From: Streptomyces sp. AC555_RSS877 | GTDB taxonomy: Bacteria > Actinomycetota > Actinomycetes > Streptomycetales > Streptomycetaceae | DNA: 64,000 bases | Assembly: GCF_019049245.1 (NCBI RefSeq) | Contig: NZ_JAGMUK010000030.1 | Coordinates: 1 to 64,000 of the forward strand | Direction of reading: 5' to 3' | In this document: in pieces, positions 17,962 through 27,030 of the stretch | How positions within the stretch are numbered: position 1 is the first letter of the stretch | Layout of the letters: each line of letters opens with the position of its first letter | The notes under the pieces: generated by a model | Databases searched by the model: none | Told to the model about the DNA's origin: nothing | The model's input: only the letters and a program-made list of their open reading frames with translations | Translations under genes and position numbers: made by a program

Positions 17962-18402
17962 CTACTGCTGCGCGAGCTTCGCCAGTACCTGATGCAGTGG
18001 CTCCGTGACCCGGCGGCGGTACTCCTGGATCGCCCAGCCGTTGCCGTCCGGGTCCTGGAAGTACATGAAGGTCGCGCCGTCGTCGGGGGCGTACTGGACC
18101 GGCTCGGAGACCTCCAGGCCGCGTTCGACCAGCTCGGCACGGGCCGCCTTGATGTCGGTCACGCAGAGCTGGAGGCCCTGGTAGGAGCCGGGGGCGGGGC
18201 GCGGTCCCTGGGCCATCTCCCAGATGCTGTCGCCGAGGGCGATCGAGCAGCCGGAGCCCGGAGGGGTCAGCTGGACGATCCGCATGCCCGGCATCACCTC
18301 CTGGTCGATGTCCACGTGGAAGCCGACCCTGTCCCGGTAGAAGTCCCGGGCCCGGTCGATGTCGCTCACGGGCAGCGGAAGCACTTCGAGGGTGAACTCC
18401 AT
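17962..18402 (-). CDS. VOC superfamily (glyoxalase/dioxygenase-like) protein
   Basis: This is a single-domain vicinal-oxygen-chelate protein of 146 residues made of two beta-alpha-beta-beta-beta modules. Characteristic features are VLPLPVSDIDRARDFYRDRVGFHVD at the start, ALGDSIWEM in the middle and FMYFQDPDGNGWAIQEYRRR near the end. The last holds the usual metal-ligand Glu, although the first His is not obvious. Members include glyoxalase I, fosfomycin/bleomycin resistance proteins and extradiol dioxygenases; no specific role can be assigned. GGAGA precedes the ATG at a good distance. It is 43 bp downstream of the flavin/PNPOx-like gene on the same strand and may share its transcript. Confidence 0.85.
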   Translation of the reverse strand: MEFTLEVLPLPVSDIDRARDFYRDRVGFHVDIDQEVMPGMRIVQLTPPGSGCSIALGDSIWEMAQGPRPAPGSYQGLQLCVTDIKAARAELVERGLEVSEPVQYAPDDGATFMYFQDPDGNGWAIQEYRRRVTEPLHQVLAKLAQQ

Positions 18403-18445
18403 CGCTGGTCTCCAAGTCGCCTTTGACGGGAGGGGCAGGTGAGTG

Positions 18446-18970
18446 TCAGACGAACCGCCAGCGCGTCTGGCTGAACGGCTCCCCCTTACCGAAGCCGAAA
18501 ACCGTGCGCGGCGCCAGCGCGAAGACGACGGCGTGCCCAGGACCGTGGTGGAAATACCCCTCCCGTACCTCGAAGCGCCAGAATTCGCCGTACTTCGTCT
18601 CCCACGCGGCGGCCAGCTCCCGCAGCCGCCCGTCGTCGGAGACGCGTACCGCCTCGCCCTCCACGACCAGGTCGTAGCCCTTGTCCCAGGTGTTGGTGCC
18701 GGTCGTCAGCACGACGTTCGGATTGTGCGCGAGGTTCTTCGCCTTGCGTTCGTCGGGCCCGGTGCAGAAGTGCAGCGCGCCGTGCGCCCACACCGCGGGC
18801 AGGGGGGTCACGTGCGGCCGCCCGTCCGGCCGCACCGTCGAGATCCAGAACAGCTCGGCCGAGGAGAGCAGCGCCTCGGCCGCGGGCCAGGAGATCGCGG
18901 TGGCGTCCTCGTCGCTGTAGCGGGGGTCGAGACGGGCCTCGGGTGCCCTCTCGGTTTCCTTGTCGGTCAT
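18446..18970 (-). CDS. Pyridoxamine 5'-phosphate oxidase-like flavin-binding protein
   Basis: The protein has 174 residues with the split-barrel flavin-binding fold. The region FWISTVRPDGRPHVTPLPAVW and ALHFCTGPDERKAKNLAHNPNVVLTTG is typical of the PPOX/F420-dependent FDOR-like families common in actinobacteria; whether the cofactor is FMN or F420 is not clear. The Arg/Lys-rich turn DERKAKNL fits phosphate binding. The start is the ATG with GGAGGGC upstream; longer frames lack similarity. It is divergent from glnE and probably co-transcribed with the VOC gene. Confidence 0.85.
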   Translation of the reverse strand: MTDKETERAPEARLDPRYSDEDATAISWPAAEALLSSAELFWISTVRPDGRPHVTPLPAVWAHGALHFCTGPDERKAKNLAHNPNVVLTTGTNTWDKGYDLVVEGEAVRVSDDGRLRELAAAWETKYGEFWRFEVREGYFHHGPGHAVVFALAPRTVFGFGKGEPFSQTRWRFV

Positions 18971-19200
18971 CAGCAGCCCTCCAGAGGTGTCTCCTCCCAG
19001 GGTTCCCCGTGAACAACCGGAAACCCCCGGGCCACCGCGGTCGCGGGCCGCATGCCCGGCGGCACGGCCCCGGCCGTGCCCTTCGCGGCCGTCCACGGTG
19101 ACAGTGACCCGCGGAAAACCCGCTCCGGCGCCCCAACGCTTCCTCCGGCCGATCCGGTTAGGCTCGTGGCCGTACGACCTTGATCCGACAGGAGGCCGGG

Positions 19201-22197
19201 ATGACGGCGCCGGGGCGCAGAAGCAGTACCTTCACGCGGCTGCTGCGGCACGGCTTCACCGACCCCTCCGCCGCCGAGCGCCTCCTGGACGGCACGGAAC
19301 TGGCGCACGTCCGGGACGACCCGGTCCTGCTGGAGTCGCTGGGCGCGACCGCCGACCCTGACCTCGCCCTGCACGGTCTGGTCCGTCTGCTGGAGGCGCA
19401 GCCCGCGCCCACCGCCCGGCGGGAACTGCTCGACACGGTGATAGCGGCCAAGCCGCTGCGCGACCGGCTGCTCGGCGTGCTCGGCGCCTCCGCCGCGCTC
19501 GCCGACCATCTCGCCCGGCATCCGGGTGACTGGCGCGCCCTCGTCATGTACGAGCCGAGCGACCTGCACCCCGGAGTGGCGGACTTCGAGCGGGGCCTCG
19601 CGGAGGCGACCGACCCCGTACTGCTGCGCGTCGCCTACCGCCGCTGCCTGCTGTCCATCGCCGCCCGTGACGTGTGCGGCACCACCGACATCGCCGAGAC
19701 CGCCGCCGAGCTCGCCGACCTCGCCACCGCGACCCTGCGCGCCGCCCTCGCCATCGCCCGCGCGGCGGCGCCGGAGGACAGCGCGCTGTGCCGGCTCGCG
19801 GTCATCGCGATGGGCAAGTGCGGCGGACACGAGCTGAACTACGTCTCCGACGTCGACGTGATCTTCGTCGGCGAGGCGTGCGAGGGTGCCGACGAGGGCA
19901 AGGCCGTCAGGGCCGCCACCAAGCTCGCCTCGCACCTGATGCGGATCTGCTCGGAGACCACGATCGAGGGCTCGATCTGGCCCGTGGACGCCAACCTGCG
20001 GCCCGAGGGCAGAAACGGTCCGCTGGTGCGCACGCTCAGCAGCCACCTCGCCTACTACCAGCGCTGGGCCAAGACCTGGGAGTTCCAGGCCCTGCTCAAG
20101 GCCCGCCCGGTGGCCGGCGACCTCGACCTCGGCGCGGAGTACGTCGCCGCCCTCGAACCCCTGGTCTGGAAGGCGGCCGAGCGCGACAACTTCGTCGCCG
20201 ACGTGCAGAAGATGCGCCGCCGCGTCGTCGAGAACATCCCCGTCGCCGAGATCGAACGCGAGCTGAAGCTCGGCCCCGGCGGCCTCAGGGACGTCGAGTT
20301 CGCCGTCCAGCTCCTCCAGCTGGTGCACGGGCGGGCCGACGTCTCGCTCCGCAGCGGCACCACCCTGGACGCCCTGCAGGCCCTGGCCACCGGCGGCTAC
20401 GTCGGCCGCGCCGACGCCGTCCAGCTCGACGACGCCTACCGCTTCCTGCGCTCCATGGAGCACCGCATCCAGCTCTACCGGCTGCGCCGCACCCACCTCG
20501 TCCCCGAGGAGGAGGCCGACCTGCGCCGCCTCGGCCGCTCCCTCGGCCTGCGCGCCGACCCGGTCGCCGAGCTGACCCGCGAGTGGAAACGGCACACCAG
20601 CGTCGTACGACGGCTGCACGAGAAGCTGTTCTACCGCCCCCTGCTCGACGCCGTCGCCCAGCTCGCCCCCGGCGAGACCCGGTTGAGCCCCGAGGCGGCC
20701 CGGGAGCGGCTGGTCGCGCTCGGGTACGCGGACCCGGCGGCGGCGCTGCGGCACCTGGAGGCGCTGGCGTCCGGGGTCACCCGCAAAGCGGCCATCCAGC
20801 GGACGCTGCTGCCGGTGCTGCTCGGCTGGTTCGCCGACTCGGCAGACCCGGACGCCGGGCTGCTCAACTTCCGCAAGGTGTCGGACGCGCTCGGCAAGAC
20901 CCCCTGGTACCTGCGGCTGCTGAGGGACGAGGGCGCCGCCGCCGAGAACCTCGCCCGGGTCCTGTCCGCCGGCCGGCTCGCCCCCGACCTGCTGATGCGC
21001 GCCCCCGAGGCGGTCGCCCTGCTCGGCGACGGCGACGCGGCCGGCCTGGAACCACGCGGCCGGGACCACCTGGAACCGGAGATCCTCGCCGCGGTCGGCC
21101 GCGCACCCGGCGCCGTGCAGGCGGTCACGGCCGCCCGCGGTGTCCGCCGCCGCGAACTGTTCCGTACGGCCGCCGCGGACATCGTCGGCTCCTACGGCAC
21201 CGAGGCCCAGCCGGTCGAGGCCGACCAGGGCGCCCTCGTGGACCGGGTCGGCGGCGCGGTGTCCGACCTGACGGCGGCCACCCTCTCCGGAACGCTGCGC
21301 GCGGTGGTCCGGGACGGGTGGGGGGACACCCTGCCCACCCGGTTCGCCGTCATAGGCATGGGCCGCTTCGGCGGCCACGAACTCGGCTACGGCTCCGACG
21401 CCGACGTGCTGTTCGTGCACGAGCCGCGCGACGGCGTCGACGAACGCGAGGCCTCCGACGCGGCCAACAAGGTCGTCTCCGAGATGCGCCGCCTGCTCCA
21501 GATCCCCAGCGCCGACCCGCCGCTGCTCATCGACGCCGACCTGCGGCCGGAGGGCAAGTCCGGGCCGCTCGTGAGGACGTTGAACTCGTACGAGGCCTAC
21601 TATCGCCGCTGGTCCCTCGGCTGGGAGTCGCAGGCCCTGCTGCGGGCCGAACCCGTCGCAGGGGACGAGGAGTTGGGCCGCCGCTTCATCGAGCTGATCG
21701 ATCCGCTGCGGTACCCGACGGCCGGCCTCGGCGACGACGCCGTACGCGAGATCCGGCGCCTGAAGGCCCGGATGGAGTCCGAGCGGATGCCGCGCGGCGC
21801 CGACCCGAAACTGCACACCAAGCTCGGTCCCGGCGGCCTCTCCGACGTCGAGTGGACCGTGCAGCTCATCCAGATGCGGCACGGCGCGGAGGTGGCGGGC
21901 CTGCGCACGACCCGTACCCGAGCCGCCCTCGCCGCCGCCCGCACGGCCGGCCTCCTCGCCGACGAGGACGCCGCCACCCTCGACGAGGCCTGGGTCCTGG
22001 CCACCCGCGTACGCAACGCCGTGATGCTCGTCCGCGGCCGGGCCGGCGACACCTTCCCCTCGGACGCCCGCGAACTGGGCGCGGTGGGTCGCTACCTCGG
22101 CTACGGCCCCGGCCACGTGGGCGACATGCTCGACGACTACCGGCGTACGGCACGACGGGCGCGGGGCGTGGTGGACGAGCTCTTCTACGGGGCGTAG
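19201..22197 (+). CDS. glnE: Glutamine synthetase adenylyltransferase
   Basis: GlnE attaches AMP to a tyrosine of type-I glutamine synthetase (glnA, at the right end of this window) when nitrogen is plentiful, and can remove it. The 998-residue protein has the duplicated layout of the family: two nucleotidyltransferase domains with GKCGGHELNYVSDVDVIFV around residue 205 and GRFGGHELGYGSDADVLFV around residue 720. Each is followed by DANLRPEGRNGPLVRT or DADLRPEGKSGPLVRT and by LGPGGLRDVEF or LGPGGLSDVEW. ATG 19201 follows GGAGGCCGGG; the TTG 21 bases upstream is less likely. Activity is presumably governed by PII (GlnK) and glutamine, from family knowledge. It is monocistronic. Confidence 0.97.
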   Translation: MTAPGRRSSTFTRLLRHGFTDPSAAERLLDGTELAHVRDDPVLLESLGATADPDLALHGLVRLLEAQPAPTARRELLDTVIAAKPLRDRLLGVLGASAALADHLARHPGDWRALVMYEPSDLHPGVADFERGLAEATDPVLLRVAYRRCLLSIAARDVCGTTDIAETAAELADLATATLRAALAIARAAAPEDSALCRLAVIAMGKCGGHELNYVSDVDVIFVGEACEGADEGKAVRAATKLASHLMRICSETTIEGSIWPVDANLRPEGRNGPLVRTLSSHLAYYQRWAKTWEFQALLKARPVAGDLDLGAEYVAALEPLVWKAAERDNFVADVQKMRRRVVENIPVAEIERELKLGPGGLRDVEFAVQLLQLVHGRADVSLRSGTTLDALQALATGGYVGRADAVQLDDAYRFLRSMEHRIQLYRLRRTHLVPEEEADLRRLGRSLGLRADPVAELTREWKRHTSVVRRLHEKLFYRPLLDAVAQLAPGETRLSPEAARERLVALGYADPAAALRHLEALASGVTRKAAIQRTLLPVLLGWFADSADPDAGLLNFRKVSDALGKTPWYLRLLRDEGAAAENLARVLSAGRLAPDLLMRAPEAVALLGDGDAAGLEPRGRDHLEPEILAAVGRAPGAVQAVTAARGVRRRELFRTAAADIVGSYGTEAQPVEADQGALVDRVGGAVSDLTAATLSGTLRAVVRDGWGDTLPTRFAVIGMGRFGGHELGYGSDADVLFVHEPRDGVDEREASDAANKVVSEMRRLLQIPSADPPLLIDADLRPEGKSGPLVRTLNSYEAYYRRWSLGWESQALLRAEPVAGDEELGRRFIELIDPLRYPTAGLGDDAVREIRRLKARMESERMPRGADPKLHTKLGPGGLSDVEWTVQLIQMRHGAEVAGLRTTRTRAALAAARTAGLLADEDAATLDEAWVLATRVRNAVMLVRGRAGDTFPSDARELGAVGRYLGYGPGHVGDMLDDYRRTARRARGVVDELFYGA

Positions 22198-22916
22198 GCC
22201 TCGGACGCGGGGCCACCCACCACCGCCTCCCCTCGACCGCTCGCGGGTCACCGCTACCCCCGCCACGCCGAGCACGGCCCCGGTCGGCGGGGAGCTTGCA
22301 GGCCGTGACGCGAGCGCCACCGGCGTCGCTCACGGCAGCGTCCGGCAGCACCGGGGCGCCCCGCACTGACCGGTGCCAGGCCGTGAAGGTCAGCAGCGTC
22401 CCGGCGAACCCGGCGCGGAAGCCGGCCGCACAGCTCCACGCCCGCGAGGCCGCCGGGTCCCGGCCGAAGTCCGTCGAGAGCGATGACCATCCGACCGCGC
22501 GCAGGGCTTCGTGGCGGCCCGGCCGGGAGTCAGTCTGATCCGCGCCCCGCCGCGGCCCGCCCCTGGAGGCGTTCGACGGGGTGCTGCGGGAGGCGGCGGC
22601 GGGCTGCGGCGCTGTCCTGCACGGTCGCGCATGCCCGGAGGTGACTGGTACGCACGCCCGGCGGCCGCCGCAGCGGGCGCGGTCGCCCGCCCGCGCGCCG
22701 CCCGCCACCGACGAGCGGGGCCGGCAACCAGACCTCGGGCGAGCACGGGAGTCATCCTCGGCGAGGCGAGGCGAGGCCCGGATGGCGTGAGGCGACGGTG
22801 GCATCGGGACGCTCCGCCGCCTCGCGCTCACCCGCACCAGGCGGCGCCGAGCGCCCCTCGGACGGACGACCGACAGGACAGGGGTGTCGGGCACAGTCCC
22901 CGGCCCCCCGCCCCGG
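22198..22916. other. Non-coding or decayed segment after glnE
   Basis: About 720 bp with no reading frame showing convincing codon bias, start and ribosome site together. On the minus strand, short open stretches (for example around 22410-22490) encode hydrophobic Gly/Phe/Trp-containing text, but frames break repeatedly. It may be the remains of one or more genes; no family is assigned. It ends at a MITE. Confidence 0.4.
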
Positions 22917-23143
22917 CTAGGGCCTGTCCGGCGGATCAGGTCGCAGGACCTCCGCGGCGCCTCATCGACGCAGGTGAGCGGGTCCTGGTGCGTCGAGCTG
23001 CAAGGCGGAGGAGGGCGTCGACGCGATGGGGGTCCCCCCGCTCGAGCGAAGTCGAGAGTGGGGGAGTCGGCAACCGACGACAACGCGGCAGATCGGCGTG
23101 CCAGGCCCCGCGTCTGCGGCATGATCCGCCGGACAGGCCCTAG
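22917..23143. mobile_element. MITE with 22-bp perfect terminal inverted repeats
   Basis: The left end begins CTAGGGCCTGTCCGGCGG (22917-22938 in full). The right end at 23122-23143 is its exact reverse complement. The 227-bp element encodes no transposase and has an internal palindromic section (about 23030-23065, GGGGGTCCCCCCGCTCGAG and its partner). Elements of this kind are scattered in Streptomyces genomes. Both ends carry CTAG, which fits the YTAR target of IS5-group transposases (inference). The right repeat contains the stop codon of the PAP2 gene. Confidence 0.8.
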
Positions 23144-23994
23144 ACCTTCGTCGGAAGCAAGGGCCGTTCACGGCCCGGCACCCGCTTCGGCAGCGCGTAC
23201 GGCAGCGTCCCGTACCAGAGCCGGGCCACCGCGTAGCCGAAGGCCAGGCAGAGGACGCCGCCCACCGCGTCCAGCCAGAAGTGGTTGGCGGTGGCGACGA
23301 TGACCACCAGCGTGGCCGCCGGGTAGAGGAGGCCGAGGACCCGCACCCACGGGACCGACGCCAGCGCGAAGATCGTCAGGCCGCACCACAGGGACCAGCC
23401 GATGTGCATGGAAGGCATGGCGGCGTACTGGTTCGACATGTGCTTCAGGTCGCCGGAGGCCATCGAGCCCCACGTCTGGTGGACCATGACGGTGTCGACG
23501 AAGTGGCCGCCGTTCATCAGACGCGGCGGGGCCAGCGGATACAGGTAGTAACCGACCAGGGCGACGCCGGTGGTCGAGAAGAGCACGAGGCGGGCCGCGG
23601 CGTAGCGGCCGGGATGGCTGCGGAAGAGCCACACGAGCACACAGAGCGTCACCACGAAGTGCAAGGTCGCGTAGTAGTAGTTCATGCCGACGATGAGCCA
23701 AGTCACCGAGTTCACGGCGTGGTTGACGGACTCCTCGACCGCGATGCCGACGTGGTGCTCGGCCTTCCAGATCCAGTCGGCGTTGCGCAGCGCCTCGGAC
23801 CGCTGCTCCGGGACCGCGTTGCGGACCAGTGAGTACGTCCAGTAACTCACGGCGATCAGCAGGATCTCGAACCAGAGTCGGGGTCGGCGCGGGGTACGCG
23901 GCCGGCGCAGGGAACCCGGCCCGGTCCCGGCCGTGACGGTCTGCGGAACGGCCTCGTCGGGCCCTTCCTGCGTCGTCACGGTCGTCTCAGTCAT
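23140..23994 (-). CDS. PAP2 superfamily membrane phosphatase (Aur1/Ipt1-like)
   Basis: The protein has 284 residues and about six membrane helices. The PAP2 catalytic motifs are seen as YPLAPPRLM, QYAAMPSMHIGWSLWCG (acid-base His) and ATANHFWLDAVGG (second His and Asp), the pattern of the PAP2_3/inositolphosphotransferase-like branch. It should act on a lipid or polyprenyl phosphate at the outer membrane face; the substrate is unknown. The start chosen is ATG giving MTETTVTTQEG; no strong ribosome site is visible. The stop codon TAG lies inside the terminal repeat of the adjacent MITE, so the C-terminal residues PLLPTKV may have been altered by insertion. Confidence 0.88.
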   Translation of the reverse strand: MTETTVTTQEGPDEAVPQTVTAGTGPGSLRRPRTPRRPRLWFEILLIAVSYWTYSLVRNAVPEQRSEALRNADWIWKAEHHVGIAVEESVNHAVNSVTWLIVGMNYYYATLHFVVTLCVLVWLFRSHPGRYAAARLVLFSTTGVALVGYYLYPLAPPRLMNGGHFVDTVMVHQTWGSMASGDLKHMSNQYAAMPSMHIGWSLWCGLTIFALASVPWVRVLGLLYPAATLVVIVATANHFWLDAVGGVLCLAFGYAVARLWYGTLPYALPKRVPGRERPLLPTKV

Positions 23995-24162
23995 AGGCGC
24001 AGAGTCTGCCAGAAAAGGGATACCCCACCGATCATCCCCCGGTCGGGTCCGGGCTGCACGTCCTACACCCGGAAGACTCATGAAAACTCCTACCAGCGCA
24101 CTGCCGCAGGCCGTTTGCTCCACCCTGAGAACGAGCTGGAACGAGCGTACGAGCCGTGCGTC

Positions 24163-25197
24163 TCAGTGGCGTCCGCGTTCCCCGGGGGCCGAGGCGGTCG
24201 AGCCGCGCACCACCAGTTCCGGCATGAACACGAACTCGCTGTGAGGGGCGGGCGTCCCGCCGATCTCCTCCAGGAGGGTGCGCACCGCCGCCTGTCCCAT
24301 CGCCGGGACCGGCTTGCGGATCGTCGTCAGCGGCGGGTCGGTGAACGCGATCAGGGGGGAGTCGTCGAAGCCGACGACCGAGACGTCCTTGGGGACGTCC
24401 AGGCCGCGCTGCCGCGCCGCCCGTATCGCACCCAGCGCCATCATGTCGCTGGCACACACCACGGCCGTGCAGTCGCGGTCCATGAGCGCGGCGGCCGCCG
24501 CCTGGCCGCCTTCCAGGGTGTAGAGGGAGTGCTGGACGAACTCCTTCTCGATGGCCTCCGTGCCCAGCCCCAGCTGGTCCTGCATGGTGCGGACGAAGCC
24601 CTCGATCTTGCGCTGCACGGGCACGAACCGCTTGGGGCCGAGCGCCAGCCCGATCCTCGTGTGGCCCAGCGACACCAGGTGCGTGACGGCGAGGGTCATG
24701 GCCGCGCGGTCGTCGGGGGAGATGAACGGCGCCTGCACCTTCGGCGAGAAGCCGTCCACCAGCACGAAGGGCACGCCCTGACCGCGCAGCTGGTCGTAGC
24801 GCTGCATGTCGGCGGAGGTGTCCGCGTGCAGACCGGAGACGAAGATGATGCCGGCCACGCCCCGGTCGACGAGCATCTCCGTCAGCTCGTCCTCCGTGGA
24901 ACCGCCCGGGGTCTGGGTGGCGAGCACCGGCGTGTAGCCCTGCCGCGTCAGCGCCTGGCCGATGACCTGGGCCAGCGCCGGGAATATGGGGTTCTCCAGC
25001 TCCGGGGTTATCAGGCCCACCAGGCCCTCGCTGCGCTGCCGCAGACGCACCGGGCGTTCGTAGCCCAGGACGTCGAGGGCGGCCAGCACGGACTGGCGGG
25101 TGGTGGCGGCGACGCCCGGCTTGCCGTTGAGGACGCGGCTGACGGTCGCTTCGCTCACCCCCGCCTGAGCGGCGATGTCGGCAAGCCGTGTGGTCAC
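24163..25197 (-). CDS. malR: LacI-family maltose regulon repressor
   Basis: MalR represses maltodextrin uptake and starch-degradation genes until an inducer binds. The 344-residue protein has the LacI helix-turn-helix at its very N-terminus (RLADIAAQAGVSEATVSRVLNG) and hinge region LAALDVLGYERP. A periplasmic-binding-protein-like sensor domain follows (GLVGLITPELENPIFPALAQ, CASDMMALGAIRAARQRGLDVP, VVGFDDSPLIAFTDPPLTTI). The GTG giving VTTRLADI is chosen because the helix-turn-helix begins there. It is divergent from malE across a 437-bp region containing candidate operators. Identity rests on sequence type plus the malEFG context, the same arrangement as in S. coelicolor. Confidence 0.94.
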   Translation of the reverse strand: MTTRLADIAAQAGVSEATVSRVLNGKPGVAATTRQSVLAALDVLGYERPVRLRQRSEGLVGLITPELENPIFPALAQVIGQALTRQGYTPVLATQTPGGSTEDELTEMLVDRGVAGIIFVSGLHADTSADMQRYDQLRGQGVPFVLVDGFSPKVQAPFISPDDRAAMTLAVTHLVSLGHTRIGLALGPKRFVPVQRKIEGFVRTMQDQLGLGTEAIEKEFVQHSLYTLEGGQAAAAALMDRDCTAVVCASDMMALGAIRAARQRGLDVPKDVSVVGFDDSPLIAFTDPPLTTIRKPVPAMGQAAVRTLLEEIGGTPAPHSEFVFMPELVVRGSTASAPGERGRH

Positions 25198-25357
25198 AGG
25201 GGTGGACTGTACCGGTCGGCCCTCGCCCTGCACACCGATCGATCGCCTTGCCCGGCCGGTTGAACGGCCCGCAGGGGGTTGCTGCCTCATCGCGGTCCCT
25301 CGTGTCCTTCGTCAGCGCCCGGTCCGCAACAGATGATCCCGCGCGGTGAAACGTGTG

Positions 25358-25380
25358 GCAAGAGCTTGCAGAGTCTTGCA
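25358..25380. promoter_or_regulatory. Candidate MalR operator 1 (malR-malE region)
   Basis: GCAAG (25358-25362) and CTTGC (25365-25369) form an inverted repeat. CTTGCA then recurs 10 bp on (25375-25380). Similar GCAAG/CTTGC elements precede the amylase and pullulanase genes. Confidence 0.55.
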
Positions 25381-25476
25381 CAGCTGTCTCCGTACCCGCT
25401 GGACTGCGCGGAACCCGGGCTCCCAGGGTCTCGCGGTGGTCGACACGAGGTCACGGCGGCATAACTCTCGGCACGT

Positions 25477-25497
25477 CTTGCACTTTTTTGCTGCAAG
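25477..25497. promoter_or_regulatory. Candidate MalR operator 2 at the malE promoter
   Basis: CTTGCA (25477-25482) and TGCAAG (25492-25497) form an inverted repeat with a 9-bp spacer. It lies about 140 bp before the malE ATG and overlaps a plausible promoter (TTGCTG with TTACAT downstream at a wide spacing). Confidence 0.55.
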
Positions 25498-25634
25498 CTC
25501 TTTCGGCGGTGCTTACATCGCTGTTACGTTCGGCGACGCCCGGCGACGGCAGCGGCGCAGTCGGCAAGTCGACAGGGGCGGCAGACGGGGCCGTCTTCTG
25601 TGAGTACACGGGCATTCACCCTCAAGGAGAACTC

Positions 25635-26903
25635 ATGCGGCGTGGCATAGCGGCCACCGCGTTGATGGCGTCTTTCGCCCTCGCGGCGACGGCCTGCGGC
25701 GGTAGTGACGGCGGCGACTCGGCCGACGGTCCGGTCACCATCACCTGGTGGGACACCTCCAACGCCACCAATGAGGCGCCGACGTACCAGGCCCTGATCA
25801 AGGAGTTCGAGGCCGCTCACAAGGACGTCAAGGTCAAGTACGTCAACGTGCCCTTCGACCAGGCGCAGAACAAGTTCGACACCGCCGCCGGTTCCAAGGG
25901 CGCCCCGGACATCCTGCGCTCCGAGGTCGGCTGGACCCCCGCCTTCGCGAAGAAGGGCTACTTCCTGCCGCTGGACGGCACCGAGGCCCTCGCCGACGAG
26001 AGCAAGTTCCAGCCCAACCTGATCGAGCAGGCCAAGTACGACGGCAAGACCTACGGCGTGCCGCTGGTCACCGACACCCTCGCGCTGGTCTACAACAAGG
26101 AGCTCTTCGAGAAGGCCGGTGTCGAGGCCCCGAAGACCTGGGACGACCTGAAGAAGGCCGCCGCCACGATCAAGGACAAGACGGGCGTCGACGGCTACTG
26201 GGGCTCCACCCAGGCGTACTACGCGCAGACGTTCCTCCACGGCGAGGGCACCGACACCGTCGACGCCGCCGCCAAGAAGGTCACCGTCAACTCGGCGCCC
26301 GCCAAGAAGGGCTACGGCACCTGGCTGAGCCTGTTCGACGGCAAGGGCCTGCACAAGGCCGACACCACCGCCGACGCCTACGCCCACATCCAGGAGGCGT
26401 TCGTCAGCGGCAAGGTCGCCTCGATCATCCAGGGCCCGTGGGAGATCACCAACTTCTACAAGGGCACCGCCTTCAAGGACAGGAACAACCTCGGCATCGC
26501 CACCGTCCCGGCCGGCTCCACCGGCAAGGCGGGCGCCCCGACCGGCGGCCACAACCTCTCGGTGTACGCCGGCTCGGACTCCGCCCACCAGAAGGCGGCC
26601 CTGAAGTTCGTCAACTTCATGACCTCCGCGAAGTCCCAGGCGAGCATCGCGCTGAAGAACTCCACCCTGCCGACCCGCGACGACGCCTATACCGCCGAGG
26701 TCAAGGCCGACCCGGGCATCGCCGGCTTCCAGGGCGTCCTGCCCGCCGCCCAGCCGCGCCCCGCGCTGCCCGAGTACAGCTCCCTGTGGGGTCCGCTGGA
26801 CACCGAGCTGCCGCAGATCGCCGGGGGCAAGACGTCCCTCGACAAGGGCCTGGGCACCGCGGAGACCGCGATCGCCAAGCTGGTCCCGGACTTCAGCAAG
26901 TGA
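25635..26903 (+). CDS. malE: Maltose/maltodextrin-binding lipoprotein
   Basis: MalE captures maltose and maltodextrins outside the membrane and delivers them to MalFG. The 422-residue protein has a lipoprotein signal (ATALMASFALAATAC, cysteine at residue ~19) and a family-1 solute-binding fold: WWDTSNATNEAPTYQALIKEFE, GWTPAFAKKGYFLPLD, YGVPLVTDTLALVYNKELFEKAG and SIIQGPWEITNFY are diagnostic for maltose-type binders. An AAGGAGA ribosome site precedes ATG 25635. It is first gene of malEFG, divergent from malR, with repeat operators upstream. The 127-bp gap before malF contains a hairpin (about GGGGGATCCGGCGG around 26916-26955), which may lower downstream expression, as is common after binding-protein genes. 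Confidence 0.96.
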   Translation: MRRGIAATALMASFALAATACGGSDGGDSADGPVTITWWDTSNATNEAPTYQALIKEFEAAHKDVKVKYVNVPFDQAQNKFDTAAGSKGAPDILRSEVGWTPAFAKKGYFLPLDGTEALADESKFQPNLIEQAKYDGKTYGVPLVTDTLALVYNKELFEKAGVEAPKTWDDLKKAAATIKDKTGVDGYWGSTQAYYAQTFLHGEGTDTVDAAAKKVTVNSAPAKKGYGTWLSLFDGKGLHKADTTADAYAHIQEAFVSGKVASIIQGPWEITNFYKGTAFKDRNNLGIATVPAGSTGKAGAPTGGHNLSVYAGSDSAHQKAALKFVNFMTSAKSQASIALKNSTLPTRDDAYTAEVKADPGIAGFQGVLPAAQPRPALPEYSSLWGPLDTELPQIAGGKTSLDKGLGTAETAIAKLVPDFSK

Positions 26904-27030
26904 CCCCGAGTGGCCGCCGGATCCCCCGCGAACCGGGGGAGGGATCCGGCGGCCACCGGCCTGTGGCCAGGCCGTGCAGGCCGCGCGGACCGAAGATCTT
27001 CCAGAAGGTGTCGAAGAAGGTGTCGAAGCA

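Noticed and set aside
18970..22320. Minus-strand open frame of over 1100 codons opposite glnE
   Set aside because: The plus strand encodes a full GlnE; the antisense frame has shadow composition only.
22410..22490. Fragment on the minus strand reminiscent of a fluoride channel (CrcB) motif
   Set aside because: Only a short GFAGTLLTFTAW-like stretch is present; frames break on both sides and no start is evident. Chance similarity cannot be excluded.
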